From Desulfobacteraceae bacterium (GTDB taxonomy: Bacteria > Desulfobacterota > Desulfobacteria > Desulfobacterales > Desulfosalsimonadaceae): 64,000 nt of DNA. Shown here in pieces: positions 26,065 to 34,706 of the stretch. The stretch's first letter is position 1. Every line of letters starts with the position of its first letter. A program made the translations under genes and the position numbers. The DNA is taken from positions 57,877 through 121,876 of the forward strand of contig JAIPDS010000001.1 in assembly GCA_021737565.1 (NCBI GenBank), written 5' to 3'. The notes below the pieces were generated by a model. The model had not been told where the DNA came from and searched no databases. It was given only the letters and a program-made list of their open reading frames with translations.

Positions 26065-27657
26065 ATGACTTATAAAGTGCTGGTCAGCGATAAGCTTGGC
26101 GAAGCCGGAATCAAGCTTTTAGAGCAGGACCCGGACATCGAGGTTGATGTTAAAACCGATCTTTCCCCCGAGGAGCTAAAGGAAATTATCGGACAGTACC
26201 ACGGCCTGGCAGTGCGAAGCGCCACCAAGGCGACAAAGGAGCTTATGGAGGCTGCTGAGAATCTGCGGGTTATTGGACGTGCCGGCATCGGCGTGGACAA
26301 CATCGATGTGGACGAAGCCACCCGCCGCGGGATTATAGTGATGAACACGCCGGGCGGAAATGTGGTTACAACCGCGGAGCATGCCATTGCCATGATGATG
26401 TCGCTTACCCGGAATATCCCGCAGGGTACGGCATCGCTTAAGGCCGGCAGGTGGGATAAGAAAAAGCTCCAGGGAAGAGAAGTCATGAACAAGACCCTGG
26501 GCGTGATCGGATTCGGCAAGATCGGATCTATCGTGGCAAACCGGGCCAGGGGATTGAAAATGAACGTGCTGGTCTATGATCCGGTTGTAACGCCTGAAAA
26601 TATAAAAAAAACCAAATGCGAACCCGTGAGTCTTGACGAACTCTACGAGCGCTCCGATTATATAAGCATTCATGTTCCCAAGATCAAAAAGACCATCAAC
26701 ATGATAGACAAAAATGCGTTTTCAAAGATGAAAGACGGGGTGATGCTGATTCACTGCGCAAGAGGCGGTATCGTACACGAGGATGACTTATATGAGGCCC
26801 TTAAGTCGGGAAAGGTAGGCGGCGCGGCCCTGGACGTCTTTATAACCGAGCCACCGCCGGAAGGATTTAAGCTTTTCGGGTTCGATAACGTAATCTGCAC
26901 GCCTCATTTGGGGGCTTCCACTTTAGAGGCCCAGACCAACGTGGCCGTGGATATCGCCCGCCAGATGATCGGTTATTTAAAGGACGATACCATCAAGAAC
27001 GCGGTCAATGTCCCTTCTGTATCGGGAAGGGTGCTCGAGGAACTCGATCCTTTCATCAGGATGGCCGACCGCATGGGCAGGATGCTGGCCCAACTCTCGG
27101 AAGGGCATATCAAATCGGTTGAGATCGATTATGACGGCGATTTCGGAGATCATGACATGGCCCCGGTTCGAACCGCGGTGATATGCGGACTTCTTGAACC
27201 GCTTGTAATCGATGATGTAAACGCTGTCAATGCGCCTTACCTGGCCAAGGAAAAGGGGATAAAAATCCTGGAATCATCCAGTGACGACGCCCAGGAGTTC
27301 ATTAATCTAATCACGGTTACGGTCAGAACCGACCAGGGCCCAAACGTGGTCTCAGGGACCCTTTTCGGAAAAAGTGATCCCAGGATTGTAAGAATAAATG
27401 ATTTTCGCCTTGAAATGAGGCCGGAAGGATACCTGGCACTGATTCACAACATGGATATTCCGGGCGAGATAGGAAGTATAGGCACGATACTGGGCGAACA
27501 CAATGTAAACATAGCACGTATGACCGTCGGCCAGGAGGAACCCGAGGGAGAACGCAATATTGTTTTTCTGCGCACCGACACTCCCCTTAGCAGGGAGGTG
27601 CTCGAAAAACTGGGAAGCTATCCCAGAACCCGTCAGGTTATATATATGGACCTGTAA
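26065..27657 (+). CDS. serA: D-3-phosphoglycerate dehydrogenase
   Basis: The 530-residue enzyme is the long (type I) SerA, oxidising 3-phosphoglycerate for serine synthesis. Segments: AVRSATKATKELM, GRAGIGVDNIDVDEATRRGI, NTPGGNVVTTAEHAIAMM, the NAD motif LGVIGFGKIGSIVA, HCARGGIVHEDDL and TPHLGASTLEAQ. An ASB (intervening) domain follows (about 318-450), and a C-terminal ACT domain (about 455-530) allows serine feedback. The frame opens at 26050, but GGGAGG at 26052-26057 is the RBS of ATG 26065. It is the last gene of the rightward cluster and ends at a bidirectional terminator. Confidence 0.96.
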   Translation: MTYKVLVSDKLGEAGIKLLEQDPDIEVDVKTDLSPEELKEIIGQYHGLAVRSATKATKELMEAAENLRVIGRAGIGVDNIDVDEATRRGIIVMNTPGGNVVTTAEHAIAMMMSLTRNIPQGTASLKAGRWDKKKLQGREVMNKTLGVIGFGKIGSIVANRARGLKMNVLVYDPVVTPENIKKTKCEPVSLDELYERSDYISIHVPKIKKTINMIDKNAFSKMKDGVMLIHCARGGIVHEDDLYEALKSGKVGGAALDVFITEPPPEGFKLFGFDNVICTPHLGASTLEAQTNVAVDIARQMIGYLKDDTIKNAVNVPSVSGRVLEELDPFIRMADRMGRMLAQLSEGHIKSVEIDYDGDFGDHDMAPVRTAVICGLLEPLVIDDVNAVNAPYLAKEKGIKILESSSDDAQEFINLITVTVRTDQGPNVVSGTLFGKSDPRIVRINDFRLEMRPEGYLALIHNMDIPGEIGSIGTILGEHNVNIARMTVGQEEPEGERNIVFLRTDTPLSREVLEKLGSYPRTRQVIYMDL

Positions 27658-27680
27658 AGCAGATAAACGAATCAGGATGA

Positions 27681-27716
27681 AAAAAGCCCGGCGGCTTTTC
27701 CAGCGCCGGGCTTTTT
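27681..27716. terminator. bidirectional intrinsic terminator
   Basis: aaaaagcccggcg (27681-27693) and its exact complement cgccgggcttttt (27704-27716) form a stem with A/T tails on both sides. It separates serA from the convergent ATP synthase Fo operon and can serve both strands. Confidence 0.92.
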
Positions 27717-27736
27717 GGGGTTTTGAGGAGGAGGGT

Positions 27737-28330
27737 TTATGCCTGCATGTTTTTTAAATTTTCCAGGTAGAAGTCGATCATTCTGGATTGATCTTCCTGG
27801 TTGATTTCTTTTGGGAGATTTTCTTTTGCGCGGTTTGCCGCGGCGTCTGCAAGTTCGGCCATCAGGCGATTTTTTGCATCCTTTAATCTGCGCTGCGAAT
27901 TTTTCTTTTCACGTTCCAGCATTTGCCCGGCCTGCCTGCGCGCATCATCTATTATTGACTCTCGAAGTTTTTCGCCCTGCTCTATTATTCTTGCCTTTAT
28001 CTGTTCGTATCTTTCGTTGCTCTCCTCCATTTGCCGCCTGGTCTCATCGATTTTTTCCCGGATTTCATTTTTCTTGTTCTCAACTTTTGTAATTTCTTCA
28101 GAGATCTGGGCCGACTGGGTATTGAGAAAATTTTTAAAGGGCTCGCGTCCGAAGCGGTACAAAAAATAGACCAGGATCCCGAAATTAACCCAAAGCATTA
28201 TCGTATCATAGACCGGCCTCCATCCTCCTGATCCGTCATCGGCCAGGGCGCAGACGCCCGTAAGGTGAAGCAGCAGTATGGTAAGTATCAGTATGCTGCA
28301 GGCGGTTTTTGCCAATCCGCTTTTAACCAC
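27737..28330 (-). CDS. atpF': ATP synthase Fo subunit b' (AtpF')
   Basis: The frame is open from 28564, but its first part only shadows the upstream b gene. The GTG at 28330, overlapping the b stop by 8 nt and preceded by a G-rich GGGGGGTG, gives 197 residues that start with a cleavable-looking signal (ILILTILLLHLTGVCALA). A single membrane helix follows (IMLWVNFGILVYFLYRF), then a long charged coiled coil (about 60-180). This is the b/b' peripheral stalk pattern. Fused or paired b and b' are typical of phototrophs and Desulfobacterota. No delta or other F1 gene follows, which is unusual. Confidence 0.85.
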   Translation of the reverse strand: MVKSGLAKTACSILILTILLLHLTGVCALADDGSGGWRPVYDTIMLWVNFGILVYFLYRFGREPFKNFLNTQSAQISEEITKVENKKNEIREKIDETRRQMEESNERYEQIKARIIEQGEKLRESIIDDARRQAGQMLEREKKNSQRRLKDAKNRLMAELADAAANRAKENLPKEINQEDQSRMIDFYLENLKNMQA

Positions 28331-28781
28331 GCGACACCCCCCGGTCAAGTATATTTTCCATGATTTTAACGGAAAGTTTTTCAGCTTCGGTTTCAATGTG
28401 TTTTCGGGTTTCTGAAACCTCCCGCTCCAGAACCTTCTGGTTTTCTCCCCGGATATTTTGAATCTCCTGCCGGGCTTCTTCCAGAATTTTCTCGGCCTGC
28501 CTGGAACCGTCGTTTTTAAGTTTGTCCTTTTCGGAATTTGCTTCCCGGATAAGGGCGCTTTCATGTTCCTTAAGATCCCTGTTTAGTTTCTGAAGTTCTC
28601 CGGTGGACTCTTGTATCCGGTTTTCCATGTCGCCGATATATTCCCGCCGTTTTTTCATCGTATCCTGCAGCGGCCGTATCATTATCCGGTTGATCAGAAA
28701 CAGGAAGATGAGAAAGGACACCAGTTCTGCGATCAGTGTCTCATTCAGGCTTATCATCGCCATGGTTTCTATAATTTTCAT
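28323..28781 (-). CDS. atpF: ATP synthase Fo subunit b
   Basis: The 152-residue protein has one N-terminal membrane helix (ELVSFLIFLFLINRIMI) and then a continuous amphipathic coiled coil rich in E, K and R, as expected for the b subunit of the peripheral stalk that holds F1 against rotor torque. Start ATG 28781, 44 nt after the single-hairpin c gene; an internal Met at residue 7 is a possible alternative. It overlaps b' by 8 nt, so the two are made together as a heterodimer. Confidence 0.88.
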   Translation of the reverse strand: MKIIETMAMISLNETLIAELVSFLIFLFLINRIMIRPLQDTMKKRREYIGDMENRIQESTGELQKLNRDLKEHESALIREANSEKDKLKNDGSRQAEKILEEARQEIQNIRGENQKVLEREVSETRKHIETEAEKLSVKIMENILDRGVSRG

Positions 28782-28825
28782 GCCGGGCCTTCCAGTAGAA
28801 AATCTTTATTTACTTTTAACACAGG

Positions 28826-29083
<258 letters not shown>

Positions 29084-29113
29084 CTATAAGTGATTTGATT
29101 TAGGTTTTTATTA

Positions 29114-30328
29114 TTATACCAGGAATATCAGTGCCAGTGCAATCACCATGGCATAAATAGCTGTGGATTGCGATACTGCCTGCCCCACAAGCATTGTCCT
29201 CATCAATACTCCCTCCTGCTCCACATTTCTTGCCACCCACGAAACCGCGCTTTGAGCCGTCATTCCGTTTCCCACCCCGGAGCCGATACCTCCCAGTCCC
29301 ATGCACAGGCCGGCTGAGAGTACGGCCGTGGAAGCTAAAAAAACCTCTGTTGCCGGGTAAGACTTGAACATAAGCACAAAGCTGATCAAAAGCCCGAAGA
29401 TTGAAGGCGTCTGGGATACGGCCTGCCCAACAAGCATGATAACAAGCACGTTGCCAGTTGTTAAAGGGTTCCTGGCCCAGCCTTCACATCCCGCACCTGC
29501 GGCAAGACCGCTTCCGACACCCGAACCTATGGCCGCAAGTCCGGTGGCAAGCCCGGCGCCAAGCAGGGCGGCCGAAGCCGGATGCAAGGGCAGGTTGGAG
29601 AAGTTCATAAACATCAGCATAAAAGCCACAACCATGGCAAATATAGCCGGTGTCTGGCTTACCGCGGCTCCGATAAGCATGTTTGTTGTAAGCTGGCCTC
29701 CCATTGCCGGCTGCCTTGCAAGCCCGGCACAGGCTTCGCCTGCGGGGAAGCCTGAGCCGACCCCGGAGCCTATGGCACCGAAGCCCATGCAAAGACCTGC
29801 TCCGAACAAGGCGGCCACCATGTGCAGGGAACCTCCGGCAAAATTGATAAACATCAGCATAAAGGCGATTACCATGGCAAATATGGCCGGTGTCTGGCTT
29901 ACCGCGGCCCCGATGAGCATAGTGGTTGTAAAATTCCGGCTTAATTCCGGCTGCCTTGCAAGGCCCGCGCAGGCCTGGCCCGCGGGAAGTCCCGCGCCGA
30001 CCCCAGAGCCGATCGCGCCCAATCCCATGGAAAGGCCTGCGCCCATAAGGGCCGAGGCTGTAATTATAGACACCGCGCCGCCGCCGGCGAATAACAGGAG
30101 TACTGCGATTACCAGTGCGAATATCGCGGCTGTTTCCGCTATTGCCTGGCCCACCAGCATCATTTTTACGATATCACCGGAAGAATCAGGTTTTTCGGAG
30201 ATCGCTGCATTTGCTTTTGCAGCCGCGTATCCTTCACCGACCGCGGCGCCGATAGCCCCGAGACCCATTGAGAATCCGGCACCTGCAAAAGCAGCCAATT
30301 TTACCCAGGCTTCAATCTCGATTGACAT
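29114..30328 (-). CDS. five-hairpin V-like rotor c-subunit with four inactive ion sites
   Basis: The 404 residues are five fused c-type hairpins of about 80 residues, about ten membrane helices in total. Helix-1 loops read GAAVGEG, GSGVGAG, GSGVGSG, GSGVGSG, GSGVGNG; the helix-2 sites read AIAETAAIF, AVSQTPAIF, AVSQTPAIF, AVSQTPSIF, AVSQSTAIY. Only hairpin 1 has the carboxylates (Glu32, Glu65). Hairpins 2-5 have Gln at 145, 225, 306 and 387 instead of the ion-binding Glu, and Ala/Ser/Asn instead of Glu32. Multi-hairpin c-subunits with lost sites are known in V-type rotors and as a two-hairpin form in Acetobacterium, but I know of none with this five-to-one layout. It lies 3 nt after atpB and is coupled to it; there is no clear RBS. 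Confidence 0.92.
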   Translation of the reverse strand: MSIEIEAWVKLAAFAGAGFSMGLGAIGAAVGEGYAAAKANAAISEKPDSSGDIVKMMLVGQAIAETAAIFALVIAVLLLFAGGGAVSIITASALMGAGLSMGLGAIGSGVGAGLPAGQACAGLARQPELSRNFTTTMLIGAAVSQTPAIFAMVIAFMLMFINFAGGSLHMVAALFGAGLCMGFGAIGSGVGSGFPAGEACAGLARQPAMGGQLTTNMLIGAAVSQTPAIFAMVVAFMLMFMNFSNLPLHPASAALLGAGLATGLAAIGSGVGSGLAAGAGCEGWARNPLTTGNVLVIMLVGQAVSQTPSIFGLLISFVLMFKSYPATEVFLASTAVLSAGLCMGLGGIGSGVGNGMTAQSAVSWVARNVEQEGVLMRTMLVGQAVSQSTAIYAMVIALALIFLV

Positions 30329-30331
30329 AGC

Positions 30332-31006
30332 TTAATGCACCTGTACTGCAATATAGACCAATGTTAGCATTGTGAACACAAAAGCCTGGATCGCCCCTAT
30401 AAAGAGAAAGAAAAAGGCTGTTAAAAAAGGTGGCAGGACCAGGCTGAAGGTCAGATAAGTTACCACGAGTACAATAATATCGCCGCCCATGATATTTCCG
30501 AATAAACGGAAGGAAATCGAAATCACCTTTGAGAGTTCGCCGATTATGTTCAATGGAATCATGAAAAAGATCGGTTCGCAGTATCCCTTAAGATATGCTT
30601 TGATCCCTTTTTCCCGTATGCCTACATAATGGGCAATCACAAAGCCCATAATCCCCATTGCAAGGGTGGTGTTTAAGTCGCTGGTGGGTTCTCCCAGATG
30701 GGGAAACACGCCAAGCCAGTTACACATCAGCAGAAACATGAACAAGGCTATTATAAGAGGGCCGTATTTACGGGCCAGTCTTTCGCCAAGAGCGTCTTCG
30801 GTAAGCGAGTAGAACTGGAAAACAAAGGTTTCGCCTATTGTCTGGACGGCTCCTGGAACAAGCTGCCGGTTTCTGGAGGCGAAATAACCGAAGACGAGAA
30901 GACCTATAATTACGATCCAGCTCAATACGAGAATATCGAGATTAAAGGTCATCTCATAGCCGGACAGATTTACGATAAGCTGATGTATTTTTCCGAGATC
31001 TTCCAT
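30332..31006 (-). CDS. atpB: ATP synthase Fo subunit a
   Basis: The 224-residue membrane protein forms the ion half-channels that face the c-ring. It has five or six helices. The conserved stator Arg lies in SISFRLFGNIMGG, preceded by NIIGELSKVIS, and the C-terminal helix carries a Gln (GAIQAFVFTMLTLVYIAV). LLMCNWLGVFPH is the conserved loop. It stands between the AtpI-like gene (6-nt gap) and the five-hairpin c gene (3-nt gap), so this a-subunit must accept the unusual rotor if that gene is expressed. Confidence 0.95.
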   Translation of the reverse strand: MEDLGKIHQLIVNLSGYEMTFNLDILVLSWIVIIGLLVFGYFASRNRQLVPGAVQTIGETFVFQFYSLTEDALGERLARKYGPLIIALFMFLLMCNWLGVFPHLGEPTSDLNTTLAMGIMGFVIAHYVGIREKGIKAYLKGYCEPIFFMIPLNIIGELSKVISISFRLFGNIMGGDIIVLVVTYLTFSLVLPPFLTAFFFLFIGAIQAFVFTMLTLVYIAVQVH

Positions 31007-31012
31007 TTCGAA

Positions 31013-31414
31013 TCAGTAATCCAGGTTTTTTCGTTTTCTGCGGATTAGGGGGTAAAATGCCTGTTCAGCCATTATCATAATTTGTATCATGAACAGACCG
31101 GCAACGGTTGCCGCAAGGTTAAGGGCTTCAAGCTTTATGGCAAGAACCATGGGAACTGCCAGCAGGCCGTATCTGAGCAGCAGCAGCAGCCCGGAGCATA
31201 TTGATGCGCGGATGCGGGAGCCGGCGATTTTCCCGGGAAGTGTTTCGCCCATTACTATGAAATTTATGATGCTAAAGATCGTCCCGAGAATAAGTCCTTT
31301 GCCGGCGGGTTTCATTCCGGCGGCAATAAGGATTACCGCAGCGCAAACCGCAAGCATTATAGCGACCGAGCTGTATTTTTTTTCCGTCTTCCGTATTTGT
31401 TCATACGGTTCCAA
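31013..31414 (-). CDS. atpI: ATP synthase subunit I-like membrane protein
   Basis: This 133-residue protein has four predicted helices (about 18-34, 41-57, 72-92, 97-118) and ends in a basic tail (RRKRKN). It fits the ATP synthase I family (PF03899), known to help assemble the c-ring in sodium-type enzymes. That role would matter here because two very different c-subunits must be put into a ring. It lies 8 nt after atpZ and 6 nt before atpB. Confidence 0.8.
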   Translation of the reverse strand: MEPYEQIRKTEKKYSSVAIMLAVCAAVILIAAGMKPAGKGLILGTIFSIINFIVMGETLPGKIAGSRIRASICSGLLLLLRYGLLAVPMVLAIKLEALNLAATVAGLFMIQIMIMAEQAFYPLIRRKRKNLDY

Positions 31415-31422
31415 AATTGTTT

Positions 31423-31701
31423 TTATTCCCTGCGGTCGTTGTTTTCTTTATCTTTGTCTGAATCCGGTTCCAGCACTTCCATTATTTGCCGGTAGACCAC
31501 AATTGCTCCGCCGATAATTCCGAAAAGGATGAATATAATCGTAAAAATTCCGCCTGTGCCCAGCCAGCCGTCTATAAGACGCCCCACAAACATGCAAAAG
31601 ATTATGCTGCCGGCCATGGTAAGGCCGATTTGCATAACTATCTGCAGGTTCTGGGCCCAGGGCCGATTTTCCTTGAAGTTAAAAAACTTTTTGGACGCCA
31701 T
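31423..31701 (-). CDS. atpZ: AtpZ/AtpI-family small membrane protein
   Basis: The 92-residue protein has two membrane helices (about 24-42 and 50-69) with the helix-end motif GRLIDGWLGT, followed by a charged tail. This fits the AtpZ family, which precedes atpI in many Fo operons and has been linked to Mg2+/Ca2+ transport or c-ring assembly. It is the first gene of the Fo operon. GGGAG lies about 12 nt upstream of the ATG. Confidence 0.82.
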   Translation of the reverse strand: MASKKFFNFKENRPWAQNLQIVMQIGLTMAGSIIFCMFVGRLIDGWLGTGGIFTIIFILFGIIGGAIVVYRQIMEVLEPDSDKDKENNDRRE

Positions 31702-31729
31702 GGCACCAGCGCTCCCTCAAAGATTCAAA

Positions 31730-31758
31730 TGCTTAACAAGGATCGCAAAAGCAGTCAA
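31730..31758 (-). promoter_or_regulatory. weak candidate promoter of the Fo operon
   Basis: On the minus strand TTGACT (31758-31753) and TAAGCA (31735-31730) are 17 nt apart in the 117-bp gap before atpZ. The -10 is poor. Confidence 0.3.
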
Positions 31759-31818
31759 GCAGTTTTTGGGTTGTAATTATTGGTATGAAAAACAGGAAGT
31801 TTTTAATCCGCAAGAGGA

Positions 31819-32937
31819 TCAGAATATTTCGGAGATAATCCTTGGGATAGCGGTTTTGAGCTGGGTCTGGACAAAGAAGCTGTTGCCGTCTTCTGCCATC
31901 AGAACAATGAAGCGGTAATTGCCGCTCGTATAGAAGTCCGTACAATGCATTATAACGATTCCGAGCTCGGTGTGAAGACTCAGCCCCCTGCACATGCCAA
32001 GTCCCTTTCGGCTCCAGTGTTTTGAACAGTCTGTGTACATGTGGCTTACAGCCTGGGCTATGCTGCTGAAATCAAGCTGAACCCCGTTTGGAATATCGCT
32101 GGCAAGCACTCCCCCTTCGCTGTTTGCCACCGCCATGCCCCTGTAGCCTTTAGCGGTTCTGATAATACCGGCATGTTTGTACAAGGCTTCCTCCAGGCGC
32201 GTATTGGATCTGTTTTCCACGAACCCCTCCGTTTCTTCTTTTTTCTTTTTTTCCTGTCCGGGCCTGGCGCCTTTTTCCCAGGCGGCCCTTGCCAGGGTCA
32301 AAAGATCCATATGAACCCGGTATTTTCTGTTTTCCGCAGGAAGCGGGGAGAAGTCGAGCTGGGCCCCCTGCCAGCCAGCTATGCGCTTGGCCGATTCATC
32401 GCCTTCCAGGTTGTCAACCCGGGCATTTAGAAGTTCGCCCTTCAGAAAGTAGAGGTATCCCTTTTCCCTGGTGCCTGAGCGTACTTCCAGCCTGCAGGTT
32501 TTGTCTGCAATTGCGATGAGCGGAAGAAAGTTTTTCATATGAATTCCGTACCGGGTTTGGCCTTCGTCGCGAAGATTCAGGCCTACGAATATTGCTGATG
32601 CCAGTCTTCCAAAGGAAAACGGTTTTTTCAGGAAATAGAGCACCCCGGTGTGGCCCGTACGGTCTGTAAACCAGGGCTTGGGGTCGGTTTCCTCAAGCAG
32701 GACAATACACGGGGTTGAGGGGAAATTGCGCGACATGAACGCCAGAAGTTCAAGACCGTCTTGCTGGGGAAGATGGATTGTCGTAGCCAATACCGAGATG
32801 CGCGTTGACCTGAGTATGTCTGTTGCGGACTTGACGTTTGTTGCGGTGAGCAGCTCAAAGTGGTGCAGATCCCGGAATCCTTGCCGTACTTTGCTTATGC
32901 TTTCCCGGTCGTTGTCTACGATGAGCACTTTGTCCAT
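31819..32937 (-). CDS. pseudo-receiver/PATAN (DUF4388)/roadblock-like regulator
   Basis: The 372-residue cytosolic protein has three parts. Residues about 1-120 form a receiver-like domain, where KVLIVDNDRES keeps the acidic pocket and LKKP the switch Lys, but the phospho-Asp position reads VLATTIHLPQQDG with Thr instead of Asp, so it probably cannot be phosphorylated. Residues about 130-230 resemble the PATAN/DUF4388 domain (GYLYFLKGELLNARV..GDESAKRI), found in gliding and signalling proteins. The C-terminal about 250-372 resembles a roadblock/LC7 fold (YRGMAVANSEGGVLAS). Roadblock partners are usually small GTPases; none is adjacent. Confidence 0.7.
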   Translation of the reverse strand: MDKVLIVDNDRESISKVRQGFRDLHHFELLTATNVKSATDILRSTRISVLATTIHLPQQDGLELLAFMSRNFPSTPCIVLLEETDPKPWFTDRTGHTGVLYFLKKPFSFGRLASAIFVGLNLRDEGQTRYGIHMKNFLPLIAIADKTCRLEVRSGTREKGYLYFLKGELLNARVDNLEGDESAKRIAGWQGAQLDFSPLPAENRKYRVHMDLLTLARAAWEKGARPGQEKKKKEETEGFVENRSNTRLEEALYKHAGIIRTAKGYRGMAVANSEGGVLASDIPNGVQLDFSSIAQAVSHMYTDCSKHWSRKGLGMCRGLSLHTELGIVIMHCTDFYTSGNYRFIVLMAEDGNSFFVQTQLKTAIPRIISEIF

Positions 32938-33007
32938 AAGAGATCACCCGTATTAGGGTAATTCCTTTGCCCCAGGGCAAGGGAATCGGAGGTAATGTCT
33001 GTATTGC

Positions 33008-33035
33008 TTGACTCCGTGAAGTGTTTTATTATAAG
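33008..33035 (+). promoter_or_regulatory. candidate promoter of the exonuclease-family gene
   Basis: TTGACT (33008-33013), 16 nt, TATAAG (33030-33035), about 28 nt before the start at 33063; the leader would be short. Confidence 0.5.
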
Positions 33036-33062
33036 TATTTTATTTAACGGGGAATATAAAAT

Positions 33063-34706
33063 ATGTCAATAAAAAAGGTAAAAGCCGGAATTTGCGCCGT
33101 TCTTGCCGCGGCAATTGTTTTTTTTCTTGTTTCGGCTTCTTTTGCTGCCCGGCAAGAACCTTTCATCGTGGTTTCCTGGAACGTGGAGAACCTGTTTGAC
33201 CTCTCATGTGATGGAAGCGAATATCCCGGCTATATTCCGGGCGCAAGCTACGGCTGGAATGAAAACATGCTGGATGTCAAGCTGGAGAACCTCTGCCGGG
33301 TCATAGCCGATCTTTCCCCTGACATAATAGGGCTTCAGGAAGTGGAGTCAGCAAAGGCCCTTGGTCTGCTAAAAAGCCGGTTGAAAAGCCGCGGCGAGAA
33401 CTTTCCTTTTGCCGTGATGGTTGATGACGATCCTGCAACAGTAAAATGCGTGCTTCTCTCAAAATACCCCGTAATTTCCCGGCGCAAAATCCAGGTCCCC
33501 GGCGAGGCACGCAGTATACTGCGGGCAGACCTTGATATATCGGGTCACAGGCTGGTAATTTTTGTCAATCACTGGAAATCAAAATCCGGGCCTGAAAGCC
33601 GGCGAATTGCATATGCCCGGGCCCTTGGCAAAGCGGCGGGCGAGCTGCCCGAAGATGCGGACTACATTTTGCTGGGGGATTTTAACAGCAATTACGACGA
33701 GTTCCGTACAATACGCGACAGGCCCTCGTTAAATGATACAAACGGGAAAACCGGGATCAATCATGTGCTAAGGACGGTTTCAAACGGCCAATTTGTCGAT
33801 GAAACAGATCTTGCCGAAAATCCCGGCAAAGGGCTTTATTACAACCTGTGGCTCGAACTTGAAAAGCAGCGTCGCTGGTCGACTATTTTTTTCGGGACAC
33901 CGTGCAGCCCGGATGCCATCCTTCTGCCCCCGGCCTTATATGACGAGGAAGGAATTTCATACGTGGATAATTCCTTTGACAAGTTCGACCCGGGCTATCT
34001 TTTCGACGGCAACCGGCTGATGCGCTGGCAGCGTGAGGATCATGGAAAAGGGAGGCATTCCGGCGGCGGCTATTCAGATCATCTGCCTGTGTATGCCTGC
34101 TTTAAAACAGGTCCTTTCAAATTTCGCGACCGCCCGGCAGACTGTGGAGCTGAAGATAAAGGCACAGCCATTGGCGATCTCTACGTATCCGGGACCGGTG
34201 CGGTTGATTTTGAATTAAGTGATTGCGCGGTTATATACCGCCACGGGGATAATGCCGTGATAAAGCAGAAAAACGGCAGGGCGGTTTATGTGTATGAGGC
34301 TGCAGGGGTCCTGGAAAAGGGTATGGTATACGATGTCACGGTATCAAGGCTTAAGCGTTATTACGGCAACCTGGAGATCACCGGGATCAGATCGGCTGAA
34401 AAAACCGGCATGATAAAGGATTTGAAAGGTTTCTACATTAAAGATCCCGGTGCGGATTTATCAGATCCCGCCCTGGAAAACGAGGTTATCAGCGAGTATT
34501 GCGGCATTTACAAGGACGGTCGATTTTATTATGGCAATGGAAAGGATATAAGGCTATACTTTCGCGATAAAACACTTGTTCCACAACAGGAAAGCCGCGT
34601 TTGTATAAGGCATGGGCGGATCGGTTATCACAGAAGCCCGGAGCTTGTAATTGAAAAACTCAAACAAATCCGAATTTCGGATCTACCCCCGGATAGGAAG
34701 CCATGA
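33063..34706 (+). CDS. secreted endonuclease/exonuclease/phosphatase-family protein with OB-like C-terminus
   Basis: The 547-residue protein has a signal peptide (about 1-29, VLAAAIVFFLVSASFAA) and an EEP domain. The catalytic signs are SWNVENLFD, IIGLQEVE (metal Glu), FVNHWKSKSG (His), LLGDFNSNYDE (Asp/Asn) and GGGYSDHLPVYA (Asp-His). The C-terminal 150 residues (GDLYVSGTGAVDFE.., VYEAAGVLEKGMVYDV) look like an OB-fold nucleic-acid-binding module seen in extracellular nucleases. It probably degrades DNA or phosphoesters outside the cytoplasm. The stop overlaps the following activase gene by 4 nt, although the two activities look unrelated. Confidence 0.85.
   Translation: MSIKKVKAGICAVLAAAIVFFLVSASFAARQEPFIVVSWNVENLFDLSCDGSEYPGYIPGASYGWNENMLDVKLENLCRVIADLSPDIIGLQEVESAKALGLLKSRLKSRGENFPFAVMVDDDPATVKCVLLSKYPVISRRKIQVPGEARSILRADLDISGHRLVIFVNHWKSKSGPESRRIAYARALGKAAGELPEDADYILLGDFNSNYDEFRTIRDRPSLNDTNGKTGINHVLRTVSNGQFVDETDLAENPGKGLYYNLWLELEKQRRWSTIFFGTPCSPDAILLPPALYDEEGISYVDNSFDKFDPGYLFDGNRLMRWQREDHGKGRHSGGGYSDHLPVYACFKTGPFKFRDRPADCGAEDKGTAIGDLYVSGTGAVDFELSDCAVIYRHGDNAVIKQKNGRAVYVYEAAGVLEKGMVYDVTVSRLKRYYGNLEITGIRSAEKTGMIKDLKGFYIKDPGADLSDPALENEVISEYCGIYKDGRFYYGNGKDIRLYFRDKTLVPQQESRVCIRHGRIGYHRSPELVIEKLKQIRISDLPPDRKP

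Noticed and set aside
28331..28564. N-terminal extension of the b' frame to 28564
   Set aside because: This stretch overlaps the b gene in another frame and has low-complexity basic composition; GTG 28330 gives a signal peptide and fits the family.
29364..30335. 323-codon plus-strand ORF opposite the five-hairpin c gene
   Set aside because: It is the antisense reading of the repeated hairpins (Ala/Pro-rich) and has no independent support.
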